In this document: positions 1-4,668 of the stretch, in pieces
How positions within the stretch are numbered: the first letter of the stretch is position 1
Layout: every line of letters starts with the position of its first letter
Source: Deltaproteobacteria bacterium
GTDB taxonomy: Bacteria; Desulfobacterota; Desulfobacteria; Desulfobacterales; JAFDDL01
Direction of reading: 5' to 3'
Length of the DNA: 7,620 bases
Assembly (NCBI GenBank): GCA_019310865.1
Contig: JAFDDL010000280.1
Coordinates: 1-7,620 of the forward strand
Translations under genes and position numbers: made by a program
Notes under the pieces: model-generated
What the model saw: only the letters and a program-made list of their open reading frames with translations
What the model was told of the DNA's origin: nothing
Database searches by the model: none

Positions 1-491
1 AGTGTCAAATACCCAGGTGCTTTGGATACGGGGCCGGGGCACACTGCCCACCCCATACCCTGCGACCGGAAGAGCTGAGAGAACATCTGGGAAAATACCA
101 ATGGGCCATTCTGTTTATTACAGATGTCCCTTCAAGCGTCATTGTCAGGGACAAAGCGACAATCAAAGAGCGGGTTTCGGCGTTTCAGAATGTGTTTAAA
201 ATCGTGAGCAAATTGGAATCCATGGCGTTTTACGACGGCCATTACCTGGCATTCGGTTTTGGGGCCGGCTCCTGCCGGCATACGTACTGCGGCCGCGAAG
301 AAAACTGTCAAGCATTGGAAGGGAAAAAATGCCGCTTTTCCATCCTGGCGCGGCCCTCGATGGAGGCCGTGGGGATCGATGTCTATAAATTGGTTACATC
401 GGTCGGCTGGGACATTTATCCCATCGGCAGCAATGCCAACCCCCAAGAGATACCCAAGGGAACCCTGGCTGGAATTGTTATTGTTCAATAA
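1..491 (+). CDS. DUF2284 cysteine-rich metal-binding protein, 5' end outside window
   Basis: The frame starting at base 3 is open from the window edge to a TAA at 489-491, giving 162 residues of a protein whose N-terminus lies to the left. It begins inside a C-x4-C-x8-CPP motif (CQIPRC...HCPPHT). Further on is a second cysteine cluster, C-x4-C-x5-C-x7-C (GSCRHTYCGREENC...KKC), followed by RPSMEAVGIDV. This is the pattern of the DUF2284 family of predicted metal-binding proteins; the cysteines probably bind iron or an Fe-S cluster. The biochemical role of the family is not established. No signal peptide or membrane segment is visible in the part present. A GTG at 192 could be taken as a start, but the conserved CPP motif upstream in the same frame shows the real protein is longer. 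Family assignment is confident; function is unknown. Confidence 0.85.
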   Translation, partial: CQIPRCFGYGAGAHCPPHTLRPEELREHLGKYQWAILFITDVPSSVIVRDKATIKERVSAFQNVFKIVSKLESMAFYDGHYLAFGFGAGSCRHTYCGREENCQALEGKKCRFSILARPSMEAVGIDVYKLVTSVGWDIYPIGSNANPQEIPKGTLAGIVIVQ

Positions 492-552
492 TCCATCAGA
501 GCAATTCATTTGCCCCTTAAAAGGGAAGTTCTGCGGAAGTGGATCTCCCCTA

Positions 553-595
553 ATAACGCGCTGCATTAACTATATGTAATTATGCAGTGCGATAT
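553..595. promoter_or_regulatory. Two upstream copies of the TGC/GCA palindrome (candidate PhaR sites)
   Basis: Two imperfect 8-1-8 palindromes lie 26 bp apart, centred on 561 (ATAACGCG-C-TGCATTAA) and 587 (ATTATGCA-G-TGCGATAT). Each keeps the GC(A/G)-N-TGC core of the better copies in the promoter spacers at 687-703 and 2870-2886, but the outer arms are weaker. They sit about 90-130 bp upstream of the phasin -35, so they could be accessory operator sites. The PhaR link is inference. Confidence 0.4.
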
Positions 596-677
596 TATTA
601 AACAGGCGAACTATTCGAATCTCTTTGTTACAGCCTAAAATAAAGCATTTAATCACAAAATAAATTTAAAAAACCCC

Positions 678-706
678 TTGACACGCATAATGCACTGCGT
701 TATATT
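678..706 (+). promoter_or_regulatory. Sigma70 promoter of the long phasin gene
   Basis: TTGACA at 678-683, a 17-bp spacer, then TATATT at 701-706. This matches the housekeeping consensus at all -35 positions and at five of six -10 positions. The predicted transcription start is near 713, giving a leader of about 117 nt before the ATG at 830. The spacer is occupied by the palindrome at 687-703. Confidence 0.8.
687..703. promoter_or_regulatory. 17-bp palindrome in the phasin promoter spacer (candidate PhaR operator)
   Basis: ATAATGCA-C-TGCGTTAT is an 8-1-8 inverted repeat with 7 of 8 arm positions matching. It fills the -35/-10 spacer and reaches into the -10, so a bound protein would block RNA polymerase. 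The second phasin promoter has an equivalent palindrome in the same place (2870-2886). Known PhaR proteins bind TGC-rich dyads; calling this a PhaR operator is inference. Confidence 0.6.
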
Positions 707-735
707 GCATCCAGAATGCGCGTTGCGTCATATTT

Positions 736-755
736 ATTACGCATTATATCGTAAT
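736..755. repeat. Inverted repeat in the phasin 5' leader
   Basis: Perfect 6-bp arms ATTACG and CGTAAT are separated by 8 bp. It lies about 25 bp downstream of the predicted transcription start. It contains TTACGCATTA, related to the palindromes upstream, and could be a further operator half-site pair or just leader structure. Confidence 0.35.
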
Positions 756-829
756 GTCGAACCAATGATAGCGCAATATTTTTCAACCCAATAATGGGCA
801 CTGGCTAAGATAAACTGGGAGGTCAAAAC

Positions 830-1507
830 ATGACAGACGAAAAACAACAGGCGAGGATGTCAACAAAAGCACAATCGGGTCAGAAAAAGGTGGCAACCAT
901 CTTAGCAAGCACCACGCAACCGAGCATGGATGCCGTTATAACCAAAAAGAATGTGGCAAAAAGCTCTGAAGCAAGTTCGGTGGGAAAAGTACCGCTGAAA
1001 ATGAAGACAGCATCAGAGGCGGTTGCAGAAATTCCGGCAGTTAAAAAGGCAACGGCCATCAAATCAAACGTCAAACCAAAGGCAGAAAAAGTGGTTAACA
1101 AAATGGTTGTCAAAAAACAAACGCCAAAAATGCGTGTGGCAGCCGTGGCAAGTAAAAAACAAACAATAAAAAAGGAGATTACAATAATGACAACTGAACA
1201 AAAGAAAACAACCGTAAAAAAGAATGGGAAACTTTTGAAGGAGAGCATCGCCGACATCAAAGACGTACAGAATGTGGTCAAATCATCCATCGCTCAGGGG
1301 AGCCAAAGCATCGAACAGGTGCATCAGACCCTTGCCAAGCTGCCGCTGAAGTATCTTGGAAAAATTGAAAAAATTAAAGACACCACGAAAGATGTCATTG
1401 ATATCCAGGAAAAAACAATCGGTCATCTCTATGATTTGTTTCGATCGTTAAACGACAAGGTGTTTGACGTTTCCAAGGATGTTGTGGGCCTTGCGGAAAC
1501 CAAATAA
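830..1507 (+). CDS. phaP: Phasin with lysine-rich N-terminal extension (225 aa)
   Basis: The C-terminal 106 residues (120-225) are a phasin domain: amphipathic helices with ADIKDVQ, AKLPLKYLGKIEKI and KTIGHLYDL motifs. They align without gaps to the separate phasin at 2484-2804, with about 56 of 106 positions identical by eye. Phasins coat PHA granules in the cytoplasm. Residues 1-119 are a low-complexity Lys/Ala/Val/Thr tail with about 24 Lys and only about 8 acidic residues, resembling histone H1-like tails of PHA proteins such as PhaF that bind DNA and help partition granules. In PhaF the basic tail is C-terminal; here it is N-terminal. The ATG at 830 has a good Shine-Dalgarno (GGGAGG, 817-822, 7-nt spacing) and a strong promoter upstream. 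A second ribosome binding site and ATG at 1187 probably yields the bare phasin as well. DNA binding is inference. Confidence 0.82.
   Translation: MTDEKQQARMSTKAQSGQKKVATILASTTQPSMDAVITKKNVAKSSEASSVGKVPLKMKTASEAVAEIPAVKKATAIKSNVKPKAEKVVNKMVVKKQTPKMRVAAVASKKQTIKKEITIMTTEQKKTTVKKNGKLLKESIADIKDVQNVVKSSIAQGSQSIEQVHQTLAKLPLKYLGKIEKIKDTTKDVIDIQEKTIGHLYDLFRSLNDKVFDVSKDVVGLAETK
1172..1189 (+). promoter_or_regulatory. Internal ribosome binding site and ATG within the long phasin gene
   Basis: AAGGAG at 1172-1177 is followed by 9 nt and an in-frame ATG at 1187-1189 (codon 120). This is at least as strong a Shine-Dalgarno as the one at the gene's first start. The position coincides exactly with the boundary between the basic tail and the phasin domain. 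The independent phasin gene starts at the equivalent residue, also behind AAGGAG (8-nt spacing). Confidence 0.7.
1187..1507 (+). CDS. phaP: Short phasin isoform from the internal start (106 aa)
   Basis: This is a predicted second product of the same gene, in the same frame as the 225-aa form. It begins MTTEQKKTTVKKNG and has 106 residues, exactly the length of the separate phasin at 2484-2804, whose start MSNEAKKENKKKNG aligns residue for residue. It would be a granule-coat phasin without the lysine-rich tail. Evidence is the well-spaced AAGGAG and the family start position; no protein data are available. Alternatively the AAGGAG could be a leftover from fusion of a basic tail onto an ancestral phasin gene and now be little used. 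Confidence 0.55.
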   Translation: MTTEQKKTTVKKNGKLLKESIADIKDVQNVVKSSIAQGSQSIEQVHQTLAKLPLKYLGKIEKIKDTTKDVIDIQEKTIGHLYDLFRSLNDKVFDVSKDVVGLAETK

Positions 1508-1542
1508 CAACTTGATATTGCTTAAAAATGCGTGACTGGGTT

Positions 1543-1574
1543 GCTATGGGTTCGCCTTCGGGCGAACTCATAGC
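1543..1574 (+). terminator. UUCG-capped hairpin after the long phasin gene
   Basis: A 14-bp stem (GCTATGGGTTCGCC with GGCGAACTCATAGC, one G-T pair) is closed by a TTCG tetraloop. It begins 35 nt after the phasin stop. No T-tract follows, so it may be a weak or factor-assisted terminator, or a 3' stabiliser that sets phasin mRNA level over the downstream esterase remnant. Confidence 0.5.
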
Positions 1575-1600
1575 CCAGCCGCTCACTATCGGAAAGAATC

Positions 1601-2346
1601 ATGCCCAGTTGGCAGACACATATGGTCAATGGCCTGCTGAGATTGGCCGTGAAACACCGTACGTTTAGAGACCTGAGACGCATTCGCAAGAAGGTCGAAA
1701 AACTAGATTCACGGTGGTCCAAGATGCCTGCCGATGTTTCCGCTAACGATGAAGTGATCGAGGACCTGTCCTGCCGGTGGATTCGCGTTCCTGAATCCCG
1801 GCCGTCTTATCTGATACTGTATTTTCACGGCGGGGCTTTCTGCCTTCGAACGCCCAAAGGCCATTCAGCGTTTTTGGCACGATTGTGTCGCGGTGTCGGG
1901 GCCACTGGGCTCATGCCCGATTACCGGCTTGCACCGGAGCATCCCTTTCCAGCGGCACCAGAAGACTGTTTTAGAATATACCGCTGGCTACTTTCCAGCG
2001 GTTATGATCCCATGAAAATTATCGTGGCCGGGGATTCAGCCGGTGGCGGCCTTACCCTTTCTACCTTGGTTCAAATAAGGGATGCCGGTATTCCAAATCC
2101 GATCGGCGGGGTTATGTTTTCTCCTGCCACCGATATGACACTTTCGGGGGAATCGTTTGGAACCAATTTAAAAAAAGACGCCATGTTTACCTTGCCCAAC
2201 CTCTTGAAGGTCCGAACGGCCTCCTTGCGGTCAAATTGAAAATGTATCCGGGCATGCCCCATTGCTTTTCATTGCTGGACTTTCTCCCTGAAAGCCGAGA
2301 GGCCACAAATGAAGTCATCGACTTCATCAACTCGTTGCTATCATAA
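1601..2346 (+). pseudogene. HSL-family (Abhydrolase_3) esterase, broken by internal deletion and frameshift
   Basis: The first reading frame (1601-2239) shows the N-terminal two thirds of a hormone-sensitive-lipase-type alpha/beta hydrolase. The oxyanion-hole HGG is at residues 76-78, YRLAPEHPFPAA at 108-119, and the nucleophile Ser146 lies in GDSAGG. After MFTLPNLLK the frame becomes unrelated and stops at 2237-2239. The expected C-terminal end, with the catalytic-His block PGMPHCF and the final helix EVIDFINSLL, continues in another frame to TAA at 2344-2346. Between MFT and PGMPH there are about 24 codons where the family usually has about 70. So roughly 150 bp, including the segment carrying the catalytic Asp, appear lost at about 2205-2230. 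The start has only a modest Shine-Dalgarno (GGAAAG, 1591-1596). The product cannot be an active esterase as read; an assembly error at the junction is the alternative. Confidence 0.8.
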
Positions 2347-2383
2347 CGCCAACTTTCTACTCTTGAATATTTCCAACGATATA

Positions 2384-2430
2384 AAAACAAAAAAAAGACT
2401 GCCAAGAAAAACGCAATGATTTCTTGGCAG
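2384..2430 (-). terminator. Intrinsic terminator of the minus-strand phasin gene (possibly bidirectional)
   Basis: CTGCCAAGAAA (2399-2409) and TTTCTTGGCAG (2420-2430) form a perfect 11-bp stem around a 10-nt loop. On the minus strand the stem is followed by a long T-rich tract (the complement of the A-run at 2384-2397), a classic rho-independent terminator 54 nt past the phasin stop. On the plus strand it is followed only by ACTCTTTTCT, so termination of the esterase-remnant transcript would be weaker. Confidence 0.85.
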
Positions 2431-2483
2431 ACTCTTTTCTCTGGCTCAAAGGTCGGACCGATAACGAGTCCATATCGCCACGG

Positions 2484-2804
2484 TTATTTGGGATTGACCT
2501 TTTCGAGCATATCCTTCGTGATATCGTATGCCCTGTCGTTTACATCCTTAATCAGATCATATACATGGCCGATGGTTTTCGCCTGAAGATCTTTGACTTT
2601 GCTCGCAGTGTCTTCGATTTTTTCTATTTTCCCCAAATAGTCCAACGGTAATTTGGCGATGGCCTGGTGGACATCCTCAAAACTTTTGGCTCCGTTGTCG
2701 ATTGCATTCTTTACGATTTTCTGAATTTCTTTGATGTCAGCCACCACGTCTTTGGCCAGTGCGCCATTTTTTTTCTTGTTTTCTTTTTTCGCTTCGTTTG
2801 ACAT
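2484..2804 (-). CDS. phaP: Phasin (106 aa), PHA granule-coat protein
   Basis: The product is small, highly charged and helical, with no signal peptide or membrane segment. Motifs ADIKEIQKIV, AIAKLPLDYLGKIEKI and AKTIGHVYDLI are shared with the phasin domain of the gene at 830-1507. Phasins cover PHA granules and control their size and number. The start is taken at 2804 because AAGGAG lies 8 nt upstream and the protein then aligns end to end with the other phasin. An upstream in-frame ATG at 2855 would lie within a few bases of the predicted transcription start and has no Shine-Dalgarno. The gene diverges from phaR, has a sigma70 promoter (2868-2895) with a palindrome in its spacer, and ends in a strong terminator. 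Its N-terminus is lysine-rich only for about 13 residues, so it lacks the long basic tail of its paralogue. Confidence 0.85.
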   Translation of the reverse strand: MSNEAKKENKKKNGALAKDVVADIKEIQKIVKNAIDNGAKSFEDVHQAIAKLPLDYLGKIEKIEDTASKVKDLQAKTIGHVYDLIKDVNDRAYDITKDMLEKVNPK

Positions 2805-2867
2805 TTTTAAGTCTCCTTTTTCTTGTTGAAATTGGTTTTTTTGTAATACATGCATTAACTGATAGTA

Positions 2868-2895
2868 ATATTATGCATTGCATAATAATTGTCAA
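2868..2895 (-). promoter_or_regulatory. Sigma70 promoter of the short phasin gene
   Basis: On the minus strand TTGACA (2890-2895), a 16-bp spacer, then TAATAT (2868-2873). The predicted transcription start is near 2861, giving a leader of about 57 nt. The palindrome 2870-2886 fills most of the spacer and overlaps the -10. Confidence 0.75.
2870..2886. promoter_or_regulatory. Perfect 17-bp palindrome in the short-phasin promoter (candidate PhaR operator)
   Basis: ATTATGCA-T-TGCATAAT has perfect 8-bp arms around a single central base. Its place between -35 and -10 mirrors the 687-703 copy in the other phasin promoter. It is the best-formed member of the set and the most likely high-affinity repressor site. 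Confidence 0.65.
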
Positions 2896-2921
2896 GCCTT
2901 TTTTACGTTTTTTTGAAAAAA

Positions 2922-2938
2922 ATAACGCGAGGCATTAT
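2922..2938. promoter_or_regulatory. Further palindrome copy in the phasin/phaR divergent region
   Basis: ATAACGCG-A-GGCATTAT is an 8-1-8 palindrome with 6 of 8 arm positions matching. Its centre is 52 bp from the perfect copy at 2870-2886, close to five helical turns. It lies upstream of the -35 of both divergent promoters, so it could help looping or co-operative binding. Confidence 0.45.
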
Positions 2939-2996
2939 AGCGTGCAATATTTTAAAATCAATATGTTTACAGCAAACAATTCTCACCTATAAAGCT

Positions 2997-3038
2997 CCCA
3001 ATGCGTAAAATATATCCTTGACATTTTTACGCGTTGGG
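2997..3038. repeat. 14-bp inverted repeat bracketing the phaR -35 box
   Basis: CCCAATGCGTAAAA (2997-3010) and TTTTACGCGTTGGG (3025-3038) are inverted repeats with one mismatch, 14 bp apart. The phaR TTGACA (3018-3023) lies in the loop and the right arm fills the -35/-10 spacer. This is the layout expected of an autoregulatory operator. Its sequence resembles the phasin palindromes only in the TGCG/CGCG core. Confidence 0.6.
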
Positions 3039-3045
3039 CTAATAT
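3018..3045 (+). promoter_or_regulatory. Sigma70 promoter of phaR
   Basis: TTGACA at 3018-3023, a 16-bp spacer, TAATAT at 3040-3045. The boxes and spacing are identical to those of the divergent phasin promoter. The predicted start is near 3052, leaving about 52 nt of leader before ATG 3104. Confidence 0.75.
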
Positions 3046-3103
3046 TATTTAAACGCTGGCAACGGGGGCAAACCTTAAACCAATAAAAAACGGGATAATT
3101 GAT

Positions 3104-3547
3104 ATGAGCCGAATTATAAAACGATATGAAAACAGGAAGTTGTATGATGCTGAAGCCCGAAAATTTATGTCATTACACGAAATCGCTGAGTTGATCCGTG
3201 GCGGTGTCGATGTTAAAATCATCGATAAAAAATCGGGAGAAGACATCACAACGCAATCTTTGACCCAGGTCAGCTTTGAGGAAGGCAAAAGGGGGCGAAA
3301 CCCTTTTTCCACTGAGATCCTGCACGATGTAATTCGTTGGCAAGTCAGGATTCTCGACGATACGGTGCAGCAGGTTCGTGATAAAATCAGCTCATTAGTA
3401 CCAAAGCCGGATTCTGGCGCGAAAACTTCTGACGCTAATAATGATTCAGGCCCCGAAGAAGTAAAAAATCTAACTGACAGAGTTAACGCTTTGGAAAAAA
3501 TGATTACCGATTTAGCTAATTTAAAAAGCAACGACAATTCAAAATAA
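3104..3547 (+). CDS. phaR: PhaR, PHA synthesis repressor (PHB/PHA accumulation regulator)
   Basis: The first ~65 residues carry the PHB accumulation regulator DNA-binding domain: RIIKRYENRKLYDAEARKFMSL matches the family hallmark (R.IKKY.NRRLYDT....I.L), followed by a VDVKIIDKKSGEDIT block. In characterised systems PhaR represses phasin genes and its own gene, and is released when it binds nascent PHA granules. The C-terminal third has a charged linker and a short heptad-like helix (NLTDRVNALEKMITDLANL) likely used for oligomerisation. At 147 aa it is shorter than the classic ~180-200-aa proteins. The start ATG at 3104 sits at the conserved N-terminus; the Shine-Dalgarno is weak (GGGA at 3093-3096). 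It is divergent from a phasin gene, and an inverted repeat on its own promoter fits autoregulation. No PHA synthase gene is nearby in the window. Confidence 0.9.
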   Translation: MSRIIKRYENRKLYDAEARKFMSLHEIAELIRGGVDVKIIDKKSGEDITTQSLTQVSFEEGKRGRNPFSTEILHDVIRWQVRILDDTVQQVRDKISSLVPKPDSGAKTSDANNDSGPEEVKNLTDRVNALEKMITDLANLKSNDNSK

Positions 3548-3559
3548 GGAATTTATCTG

Positions 3560-3587
3560 TTGACAAGCCGGCACCAATGTGTAATCA
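3560..3587 (+). promoter_or_regulatory. Candidate promoter of the toxin-antitoxin operon
   Basis: TTGACA at 3560-3565 starts 13 nt after the phaR stop. With a 16-bp spacer the best -10 is TAATCA (3582-3587), a poor match to TATAAT. The -10 falls in the left arm of the inverted repeat 3580-3607, which fits autorepression by the antitoxin. Confidence 0.45.
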
Positions 3588-3614
3588 TAACACTAAATGT
3601 GATTACATGATTAT
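3580..3614. promoter_or_regulatory. Inverted-repeat operator of the toxin-antitoxin operon
   Basis: TGTAATCA (3580-3587) and TGATTACA (3600-3607) are perfect inverted repeats 12 bp apart. A further GATTA half-site follows at 3609-3613. Repeated short half-sites next to the promoter are typical of ribbon-helix-helix antitoxin binding. Confidence 0.6.
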
Positions 3615-3629
3615 AAGGGGTGTCTCCCC

Positions 3630-3875
3630 ATGGTTCGCACACAAATCCAACTAACCGAGGAACAGGCCCAAAAGCTCAGAGAGCTTTCCCTTTCCAATCG
3701 AGAATCAGTCGCATCGATAATCCGCAAGGCGATCGATCGCTTCCTGATTACAGGAAAACCCGACCACATGGTGCTGTATCGACAAGCTAGCACCATCGTT
3801 GGAAAATATAAAACGGAAAAACCTGATATTTCCGTTCACCATGACACCTACCTCGAAGAGGCCTACAAGTCATGA
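3630..3875 (+). CDS. Ribbon-helix-helix (CopG-like) antitoxin
   Basis: 81 residues. The N-terminal strand VRTQIQLTEEQAQKLRELS and helices SNRESVASIIRKAIDRFL (to about residue 40) are a typical ribbon-helix-helix DNA-binding fold that dimerises on operator DNA. The C-terminal half (about 42-81) is charged, as expected for the part that wraps and inhibits the toxin. The gene overlaps the downstream PIN toxin by 4 bp (ATGA), indicating translational coupling. AAGGGG at 3615-3620 serves as Shine-Dalgarno. It also forms a GGGG-TGTCT-CCCC hairpin up to the ATG, which may moderate initiation. The pair probably represses its own operon through the inverted repeat at 3580-3607. Confidence 0.8.
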   Translation: MVRTQIQLTEEQAQKLRELSLSNRESVASIIRKAIDRFLITGKPDHMVLYRQASTIVGKYKTEKPDISVHHDTYLEEAYKS

Positions 3876-4285
3876 ATGTGTTTGCCGACACTTCCGGACT
3901 GTTTGCGCTACTGGTTCAAAATGACTACATGCACATTCGGGCTCGAGAGAACTTCAAGTACTTTTCCAGCCAGAACGCCCAACTTGTGACAAGTTCTTTT
4001 GTGCTGGTTGAAACAACAGCACTTTTACAAAGACGTATCGGCATGGCGCCGGTTCATGATTTTACCAGCAAAATTCTGCCCCTTCTCGAGGTTCTATGGG
4101 TTGACGAACCGTGGTATCAAAGAGCCATACAGCGCCTGTTTACCCGAAACAACCGGGATGTCAGCCTGGTGGATTGTCTCAGTTTTGAAATTATGGACAC
4201 GCGGGAAATCGACTATGCGTTTGCATTTGACAAACATTTTGAAGAAAACGGTTATACAATCGCCAAATTTCATAAAACTTGGTAA
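3872..4285 (+). CDS. vapC: PIN-domain ribonuclease toxin (VapC-like)
   Basis: 137 residues covering a full PIN domain. The conserved acidic residues are visible: Asp6 in VFADTSGLFALL, Glu47 in LVETTALL, Asp101 in SLVDCLSFEIM and Asp120 in AFDKHFEENG. Together they would bind Mg2+/Mn2+ for RNA cleavage. Toxins of this family cut tRNA or rRNA and stop translation until neutralised by the co-expressed antitoxin. Length and motif spacing are normal and all catalytic residues are present, so the toxin looks intact. The start overlaps the antitoxin stop (ATGA). No terminator follows; the next bases run into a C10 tract. The RNA target cannot be read from sequence. Confidence 0.85.
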   Translation: MNVFADTSGLFALLVQNDYMHIRARENFKYFSSQNAQLVTSSFVLVETTALLQRRIGMAPVHDFTSKILPLLEVLWVDEPWYQRAIQRLFTRNNRDVSLVDCLSFEIMDTREIDYAFAFDKHFEENGYTIAKFHKTW

Positions 4286-4312
4286 AAATTCGCATGTCTC
4301 CTTTGGGCGGTG

Positions 4313-4322
4313 CCCCCCCCCC
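4313..4322 (+). repeat. Poly-C tract (C10)
   Basis: Ten consecutive cytosines occur in a non-coding stretch 27 bp after the toxin stop. Such runs are prone to slippage or sequencing error. No gene frame crosses it, so it is unlikely to be a phase-variation switch. Confidence 0.9.
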
Positions 4323-4356
4323 TCTCGTCTTTATCGCGCAACTTAATCGGATATAA

Positions 4357-4477
4357 ATCCGAAATAGTCTTGACTTTTTCGGAAAGTCTGCCAAAAAGGC
4401 GGGCGCTTCGCTAGCCGGGAGGTATTTCCAGTTTCGGCTGCACCCGCTGGACCTCATTTACAGAGAGGACTGCTATG
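4357..4477 (+). pseudogene. Fragment of an AAA_14/DUF4143-type ATPase gene
   Basis: In the frame following the TAA at 4354-4356, the translation reads NSLDFFGKSAKKAGASLAG and then RYFQFRLHPLDL. This closely resembles the conserved block of AAA_14/DUF4143 ATPases, where SARLDFFRKGGDSLxGRY is followed by RLHPF/L. No start codon, Walker A or other part of the ~400-aa protein is nearby. The frame stays open to TGA at 4663-4665, but the part after about 4475 has no recognisable family features and overlaps the next promoter. It is interpreted as a degraded remnant of about 40 codons. The similarity is by eye only. Confidence 0.5.
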
Positions 4478-4611
4478 GTAAAAGAACTCACAAGAGAAAA
4501 AACATATTCGAGCGGTGCTCAAATTCGGTAAGCCCACAACTGGCTTGCCCAATGCAGTTTATCGTAAGCGCAAATATAGATAGTGTCAATCCACGGGCGA
4601 AGCTTGGCAAT

Positions 4612-4668
4612 ATGTCAACAAAGAACAATTTTGGGTTATTCACTTATACTACCAAATATGGTTGACAT
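4612..4668. repeat. Inverted repeat overlapping the -35 of the sigma54-activator promoter
   Basis: ATGTCAAC (4612-4619) and GTTGACAT (4661-4668) are perfect 8-bp inverted repeats with 41 bp between them. A related GTGTCAAT lies at 4584-4591. The right arm contains the TTGACA box. It could be an operator for an unknown regulator, but chance resemblance to -35-like sequence is possible. Confidence 0.3.

Larger units (their letters stand above)
492..829. other. 338-bp AT-rich intergenic control region upstream of the long phasin gene
   Basis: No coding frame is convincing here. The stretch is markedly AT-rich compared with the genes around it and is crowded with TGC/GCA-containing palindromes, a near-consensus sigma70 promoter (678-706) and a Shine-Dalgarno GGGAGG at 817-822. 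No T-tract terminator for the upstream DUF2284 gene was seen; the only candidate, CCCTTAAAAGGG at 514-525, is too short and has no T run. Confidence 0.7.

Noticed and set aside
2..199. 65-codon plus-strand frame at the window start
   Set aside because: It overlaps the DUF2284 gene in another frame. The base-3 frame carries the conserved C-x4-C-x8-CPP motif and continues to the real stop.
514..525. CCCTTAAAAGGG as terminator of the DUF2284 gene
   Set aside because: Only about four base pairs can form in a hairpin and no T-tract follows.
132..566. 144-codon minus-strand frame
   Set aside because: It is antisense to the DUF2284 gene, has no recognisable family motif and runs into AT-rich control sequence.
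492..829. Repeated TGC/GCA words as a CRISPR or iteron array
   Set aside because: Copies are palindromic, irregularly spaced and few, and sit on promoters; this fits operators better than CRISPR repeats or iterons.
880..1290. Minus-strand frame rich in Phe/Val/Thr, resembling a membrane protein
   Set aside because: It is a mirror of the lysine-rich (AAA/AAG codon) phasin tail, which gives Phe/Leu/Val-rich antisense translations; no promoter or Shine-Dalgarno fits it.
2484..2855. 17-residue longer form of the minus-strand phasin starting at 2855
   Set aside because: No Shine-Dalgarno, start almost at the predicted transcription start, and the shorter form from 2804 has AAGGAG and matches the paralogue's length.
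4313..4322. C10 run as a phase-variable contingency locus
   Set aside because: It lies outside any intact gene and not in a recognisable promoter spacer, so slippage would have no clear effect.
4286..4480. Structured region as a riboswitch (several short hairpins before an ATG with a Shine-Dalgarno)
   Set aside because: The hairpins lie in what translates as an AAA_14/DUF4143 fragment, the following ATG gives only 18 codons, and no known riboswitch core was recognised.
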